DNA of 64,000 nucleotides from Promethearchaeota archaeon. Its GTDB lineage: Archaea > Asgardarchaeota > Lokiarchaeia > Sigyniarchaeales > SOKP01. Made by a program: the position numbers and the translations under genes. Numbering within the stretch: the stretch's first letter is position 1; the number at the start of each line of letters is the position of its first letter. Of the stretch, positions 59,350 through 64,000 are shown one piece after another. The notes beneath the pieces were generated by a model. It did not search any database and had not been told where the DNA came from. It saw nothing but the letters and a program-made list of their open reading frames with translations. The stretch covers positions 62,001 through 126,000 of the forward strand of contig JAHLWP010000001.1 in the NCBI GenBank assembly GCA_019057865.1. The letters run 5' to 3'.

Positions 59350-60051
59350 TTAAGCTCTACCTAATCCCACATTGGCTTTAATATTTTTCCTAACCTTAAA
59401 ACCTTCTTCGGATAATAAATTTATAATTGGTATATCACCGTTTTCCATTATTCTAGTAATTATACCGACCGAAAATACAGTATCAATTTTCTTTTCAACT
59501 TCTCTTATAACGTTTAACACATCAGTGATTTTGCTATTATGAACCTTAAATTCAATTGTTGCCGAGAGAACTTTTTCATTTTTTATATCTTCTTTAATAT
59601 GTCCTTTATCATCAATTATAATTGCTGTAACAGGACTCTCTTTTTCATATTCTACTCCAATTTTTGATAGTTTTGTGGTGAATAATTCGATATTTCTGAG
59701 GTATGAGCCTACTCCAGGACGTCCTATTTCTATAGAGATTCCAATTTCACCGAGACTATAGCGATTAGTTACATCATTAGTTTTCATTTCTTCAGTCCCT
59801 CTCCCAGGTATTCCTGTTACTTTATGTGTAGTAATTACATTACTAAATGGACTACGTATAATACGAGGCCATTTTAGTCGTTTAGATCTTATTGCTTTGA
59901 CGGGACACTCAGCATCTCGATAACAAACAGCACATTCAACGCATTGATCTTGATTTATTACAGCTTTATTATCTATTAATTCTATAGCATGAACAGGACA
60001 AACAATAATACATTGTCCGCAACCTGTACAAACCTCTGTTTTTATCTCCAT
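59350..60051 (-). CDS. 4Fe-4S ferredoxin domain with uncharacterised C-terminal domain
   Basis: CTGCGQCIIVCPVHAIEL, CVECAVCYRDAECPVKAI; then THKVTGIPGRGTEEMKTNDVTNRYSLGEIGISIEIGRPGVGSYLRNIE. Confidence 0.72.
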   Translation of the reverse strand: MEIKTEVCTGCGQCIIVCPVHAIELIDNKAVINQDQCVECAVCYRDAECPVKAIRSKRLKWPRIIRSPFSNVITTHKVTGIPGRGTEEMKTNDVTNRYSLGEIGISIEIGRPGVGSYLRNIELFTTKLSKIGVEYEKESPVTAIIIDDKGHIKEDIKNEKVLSATIEFKVHNSKITDVLNVIREVEKKIDTVFSVGIITRIMENGDIPIINLLSEEGFKVRKNIKANVGLGRA

Positions 60052-60078
60052 AACTGTATCCTACAATAAGCCAATTTT

Positions 60079-61347
60079 TTAAGATTTCATAGATTTAATA
60101 TTTTCTATATCACGTGGAAGAAATTTTAAAATTGGAATTAGTAATAAAATACATGATAAAGCCATTATAGATAAAATAAAATATCCTGGACTATAATGAT
60201 TATTAAAAATTAAAAAGAATTGTCCAAGCAATAATAAACTTATACTTCGCCCAAATGTAATGGTTGCTAAGTAATTCAAAGAATAAATCGTTGATCTAAT
60301 TTGAGGAGGATTAATTTCTCCTAATGTTGCCTGAGTGAGAGGGTCAATTCCACCGAATAAGAATGCACCTACAAATGAAAGGGCTAAAAAAACAATAGCA
60401 ATCGATATTTCGTTTGATATAAAGTATAATGAATAGGCTATTATATAGAAAACGGATCCGCCTATGAGACAATATAAAACGATCTTTATCCTTCCATTTT
60501 TGTCTATTTCATATTTCTTATCTCCAAGTTTGCCAAATAATGGACCAGAAGGAACTTGACTTCCAAATACTAAAATCATGAAGAAGGTTGCTAATGTAGA
60601 GCTAAGATCATAATCTTTCTTAAGCATTGATATAAAGAATGAAGAAATTGCTCCAATAGATATGAACATGGCAAAATTAAATACCAATATCCAAAATGTT
60701 GTTTTAATTTTCCAAATTTGTTTGAAATCTTTTAATTTGACTTTATATCCTAATCCTAAAGCACTCTCATCAATTGTTTTATAAAGCTTATCCTTTGCTC
60801 CTCTTACTGGTTCTTTAACTAAAAATAATAAACCTGTGCATACAAAACCAAATATAGAAACAATTAATAGAGGCGTTTGCCATGTATAGTAATCAATCAA
60901 AAATCCTGAGAGCATTTGACCTAAACCATTGCCTAAAACATAAACAGCGCTTAAAACTCCAAATTTTTTACCCCGACTTTCAGCATCAACTAAATCAACA
61001 ATTAAAGAAAACACTAAAGGTAAAGCAGCACCAAATCCGATTGCTGCGATTATTTGAAATATTAATAATGAAAGAAAATCAGTTGATAATATTGTTAATA
61101 AGGTAAGAATTGACCATTCTAAGGTGCTTATAATAAGTAAATTCTTTCGTGAAAATTTATCCCCCAATAAAGCCCAAAAAAGTGAACTAATTGCCCCAAC
61201 CATTAAAAATATTGAATTTATAAAAACTACTTGGTTTTCCTCGAAATGTAGAGCACTTGAAATTTCTTCTGCCATTGGAGTTATAATGCTAAAAAGAGCA
61301 CTACTAAACAGCGTTAATAAAATTAAAATTTGAGTATTTTTCGGCAT
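60079..61347 (-). CDS. MFS transporter
   Basis: 12-TM pattern; GALWALLGDKFSRKNLL-like motif (FWALLGDKFSRKNLLIIS). Confidence 0.87.
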   Translation of the reverse strand: MPKNTQILILLTLFSSALFSIITPMAEEISSALHFEENQVVFINSIFLMVGAISSLFWALLGDKFSRKNLLIISTLEWSILTLLTILSTDFLSLLIFQIIAAIGFGAALPLVFSLIVDLVDAESRGKKFGVLSAVYVLGNGLGQMLSGFLIDYYTWQTPLLIVSIFGFVCTGLLFLVKEPVRGAKDKLYKTIDESALGLGYKVKLKDFKQIWKIKTTFWILVFNFAMFISIGAISSFFISMLKKDYDLSSTLATFFMILVFGSQVPSGPLFGKLGDKKYEIDKNGRIKIVLYCLIGGSVFYIIAYSLYFISNEISIAIVFLALSFVGAFLFGGIDPLTQATLGEINPPQIRSTIYSLNYLATITFGRSISLLLLGQFFLIFNNHYSPGYFILSIMALSCILLLIPILKFLPRDIENIKSMKS

Positions 61348-61500
61348 TTTTATAAAATAACTTATTTATTAAATTGTAATTTTAATTATGTGATTTCTAT
61401 ATTTAATATTTTAATTAATTTAGATTGAAAACTTTATTTTCTTGAACAAAATAACCATAATTACTAAACAATGGTTATAAAAATAAATAAAAAAAGTAAT

Positions 61501-61713
61501 TTATGTTCTTTTATTTGATTTGCTTCTCATTAGCATTTTAAAGCTACTTTCATCGAGATCTTTATACATCTTCAACTCATTTGCTAAAAAATTATGGAGA
61601 GCAATTCTTATCGCTTCACTCCTCGAAGGATATACGCCAAGATCATTGAGAATCTGAATAGCATCAAGATATTTTTCTGGTAAATTTATAGTTATGATCT
61701 TCATTTCTAACAA
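61501..61713 (-). CDS. Ribbon-helix-helix DNA-binding protein
   Basis: KIITINLPEKYLDAIQILNDLGVYPSRSEAIRIALHNFL. Confidence 0.85.
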   Translation of the reverse strand: MLEMKIITINLPEKYLDAIQILNDLGVYPSRSEAIRIALHNFLANELKMYKDLDESSFKMLMRSKSNKRT

Positions 61714-61955
61714 CCCTTAATATCAAATTAATAAAAAATTGGAATTATAAATAATTAGTTAATAATTAATTTTGTCGAATTATTTATAAATCAAGAGTAT
61801 TAATCCTTTAATGTATTAATTGTTTAATGGCTAACGAATATAATTATATCTTTCCTTTAATAAATGCTGTCAATTATTAACGTATTAATATTAGAAGCTT
61901 TTTAACTCTAATGTTAAAAAAAGATTAAAACAAGAAAAAAGTAACTTAAAATCGA

Positions 61956-62714
61956 TTAAGGTTCATTTAGCGATTTAACATGTAAGATTAATGAGAATGA
62001 GGATTTATACAACTCTGCATGACCAACTTCTTTAATATCCTGCAAATAATTTATTGTATAATCCTCTTCCCGTTTTAAATATGTTTTGTCTTTAGTTTTG
62101 TGATCCTTATCCAAGAATACATCGATTTTTAAAACTTTTTGATCCAAACGGCTTGGCATCTCCGGCATCAAATTAAAAGTAAAAATTAAGTCAGGATCAG
62201 AAATATTTTTTGCATCGATAACAAAAAGTAAGTTTGGCTCAGATACAGCAAGGAAACTCTCTAATGAATGAAATAAGTCATCAATTTTTATATTTATCTT
62301 ATTTTTTCTATCATCATTAAAAGCACTACAATCACTAATCTTAGGAAGGAGAAATTTTTCTTTACCGCGAAATGCAAGGCTAACCTCATTAGGATTCAAA
62401 TAATTCTTAATAATTGAATCATCTTTTTCCAAAATAAAATTATTTGAAATTGGATCAGTTTTAACATAAATTATTAATGACCCTGCTGAGATTAAATTAA
62501 TTTTTTGATAATAAATTTTAAAAATTGGATTGTAAGGTAAATTAATTATTTCTTTAGTACCACCAAGACCAATTTGGGCTAAAATATTTGATGGTACTTG
62601 GCTTGTTAATGTGAATAACAAAAAGGGTCTGAAATTTTCTAATTCTATGAAATTTGTAAAATCTTTTAAATACTCGCTTACTAAATTGATTTTATCTAAA
62701 AGTTCTTCACTCAT
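61956..62714 (-). CDS. Hypothetical protein
   Basis: 252 aa ORF, no family recognised. Confidence 0.5.
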   Translation of the reverse strand: MSEELLDKINLVSEYLKDFTNFIELENFRPFLLFTLTSQVPSNILAQIGLGGTKEIINLPYNPIFKIYYQKINLISAGSLIIYVKTDPISNNFILEKDDSIIKNYLNPNEVSLAFRGKEKFLLPKISDCSAFNDDRKNKINIKIDDLFHSLESFLAVSEPNLLFVIDAKNISDPDLIFTFNLMPEMPSRLDQKVLKIDVFLDKDHKTKDKTYLKREEDYTINYLQDIKEVGHAELYKSSFSLILHVKSLNEP

Positions 62715-62778
62715 ATTTACTCAATTGAAAAATCCATTTAAAGTTGATAAATCAAAGAATTAAGAATTACAATTAAAT

Positions 62779-63195
62779 TTATCCCAAATAGTTTGATAAA
62801 AATTTCTTTAAAGAATTTTTAACATCTGTAGAAATATGATGTTCAATTTCACACGAGATTTTTTCAACTAAATCCATATCATCAATCTTTAAAACTTTTT
62901 CAAAAAAGGCATATAGTAGATCATGAGTTTCATTCAACTGGATAGCTATTCTTTTTCCTTTTTCAGTTAATCTGATAGCTCTTCTAGGTTTCCATAAAAT
63001 TAAACCTGCTCGTTGAAGTTTCTCAAGCATGCCAGTAACACTTGCCGGTTTTACATTTAAATTTTCAGCGAGCTCTTTATTAGAAACCCAACCACCTCGT
63101 TTTTTATGTGATATAATGTATATCTCATCTAGATATCGTTGATAGCTTTCAGGGATATCTGATATATTTATATCATCTTTGCTATTGTTCGCCAT
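62779..63195 (-). CDS. DtxR/MntR-family metal-dependent regulator
   Basis: YLDEIYIISHKKRGGWVSNKELAENLNVKPASVTGMLEKLQRAGLI...LTEKGKRIAIQLNETHDLLYAFFEKVL...EKISCEIEHHIS. Confidence 0.9.
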   Translation of the reverse strand: MANNSKDDINISDIPESYQRYLDEIYIISHKKRGGWVSNKELAENLNVKPASVTGMLEKLQRAGLILWKPRRAIRLTEKGKRIAIQLNETHDLLYAFFEKVLKIDDMDLVEKISCEIEHHISTDVKNSLKKFLSNYLG

Positions 63196-63311
63196 ATTAT
63201 TTTAAAATTACTAAATGATTGTAATTATGCAAGAATGATAACATAAAATATTCATAAAAATCTTTTCAATATTACATCTAAAGAATTTTATAAATATAAT
63301 TATATATATTA

Positions 63312-63330
63312 GTTTTAATAGTACTAAAAC
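63312..63330. promoter_or_regulatory. Inverted repeat gttttaatagtactaaaac, possible operator
   Basis: 6-bp arms GTTTTA/TAAAAC around 7 nt between the divergent DtxR-like gene and the kinase gene. Confidence 0.35.
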
Positions 63331-63349
63331 GAATTATTTTTAAATAAAA

Positions 63350-63925
63350 ATGGTAAAAAATTTTCCAGGTACATTAATTTTAGTCGTTGGAAATTCTGGA
63401 TCTGGGAAAGATTCAATTATTAATGGAGTATCAGAAAAATATCCTTTAGATTTAAAGAAAATTTATATTGTAAAAAGGTACATTACTAGACCACCCTCTG
63501 AAACTGAGAATAATTACTTGATAGGTTCAGAAGAATTTAATGAGATGAGTAAACAAGGAGAATTTGCTTTACAGTGGCATATTTATGGATTAGATTATGG
63601 TGTCCCTATAGAAATAGAAGAATGGCTTAAAAAGGGACATATAGTAATAGTCAATGTTAGCAGAACAATCATTAATGACGCAAGAAAAAAATATAAGAAC
63701 CTCAAGGTTGTATTTATAGAAGTTCCTTTTGAAACTACTCTCCAACGTTTAAAAAGTAGAGAAAGAGAAAGCGAACAAGGATTGAAGGAAAGAATAGAAA
63801 GAGCCAGAAACAATCAAAAATTTCTTGAAGCAGACTTTGAAATTGATAATTCTGGGGATCTTGATGAAGCCATCAATCAATTTTTAAATTATGTTATAAG
63901 TATAGTAAAAGACAATAAACATTAA
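63350..63925 (+). CDS. Guanylate-kinase-like; ribose 1,5-bisphosphokinase (PhnN)-like
   Basis: GTLILVVGNSGSGKDSIINGV, RYITRPPSETENNYLIGSEEFNEMSKQGEFALQWHIYGLDYGVP. Confidence 0.75.
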   Translation: MVKNFPGTLILVVGNSGSGKDSIINGVSEKYPLDLKKIYIVKRYITRPPSETENNYLIGSEEFNEMSKQGEFALQWHIYGLDYGVPIEIEEWLKKGHIVIVNVSRTIINDARKKYKNLKVVFIEVPFETTLQRLKSRERESEQGLKERIERARNNQKFLEADFEIDNSGDLDEAINQFLNYVISIVKDNKH

Positions 63926-63928
63926 ATA

Positions 63929-64000
63929 ATGAATAAAATTTTTTTAGAAGGAAATACTATCAATATTACTTTTTTATCCTCTTTTAAACATTGGCCGGGT
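63929..64000 (+). CDS. Partial CDS truncated by window end
   Basis: ATG at 63929: MNKIFLEGNTINITFLSSFKHWPG; too short to identify. Confidence 0.4.
   Translation, partial: MNKIFLEGNTINITFLSSFKHWPG

Noticed and set aside
1-64000. CRISPR arrays, tRNA/rRNA genes, transposons
   Set aside because: No regularly spaced repeats, tRNA-like cloverleaf signatures or transposase motifs seen by eye; a tRNAscan/minced run would be needed to exclude them fully.

Overview
AT-rich archaeal window, most likely from the Asgard archaea (Lokiarchaeia-like). Basis: archaeal ATP-dependent DNA ligase, AMP phosphorylase, type 2 OMP decarboxylase, gelsolin-like and longin-like proteins, LRR/HEAT-like proteins, corrinoid methyltransferases, Kor/FrhB/Hdr redox genes. 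Most of it is protein coding; I saw no rRNA, tRNA, CRISPR array or transposon. Main result: several genes broken in the ORF track are better read as selenoprotein genes with in-frame UGA. (1) hdrA (16448-18430) with two UGA codons, at V-C-Q-U-G and C-S-I-U. (2) mvhD/vhuD-like (15964-16443) with two UGA codons, C-W-K-U and A-G-U-Y-E-G-E-C; it is absent from the ORF track. (3) A beta-grasp-looking protein behind an ACR3 arsenite exporter (26360-26896) that reads ...DSGC-U-U-EKVR... through two consecutive UGAs. Immediately downstream of (2) and of (3) there are RNA hairpins of the same design: AUGA / helix / A-rich apical loop / helix / GA. This is the quartet architecture of eukaryote-like SECIS elements reported for Lokiarchaeota. 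A DUF166-like gene (20198-21082) is a weaker UGA-readthrough candidate. Around these lies a metalloid/thiol island: three ArsR regulators with CVC motifs, ACR3, four DGC-domain proteins (one fused to a GcvH-like lipoyl domain), a stand-alone HdrA-N-like protein, and a frameshifted mercuric reductase remnant. Other notable items: an aldehyde ferredoxin oxidoreductase with a Cys-to-Asp change in its cluster motif, an FrhB-PyrK fusion beside korDABC, an ABC-2 permease fused to a CPBP protease, a 7TM protein with a FYVE/RING-spaced zinc tail, and a receptor-like longin protein. All family calls are from reading the translations; no searches were run.
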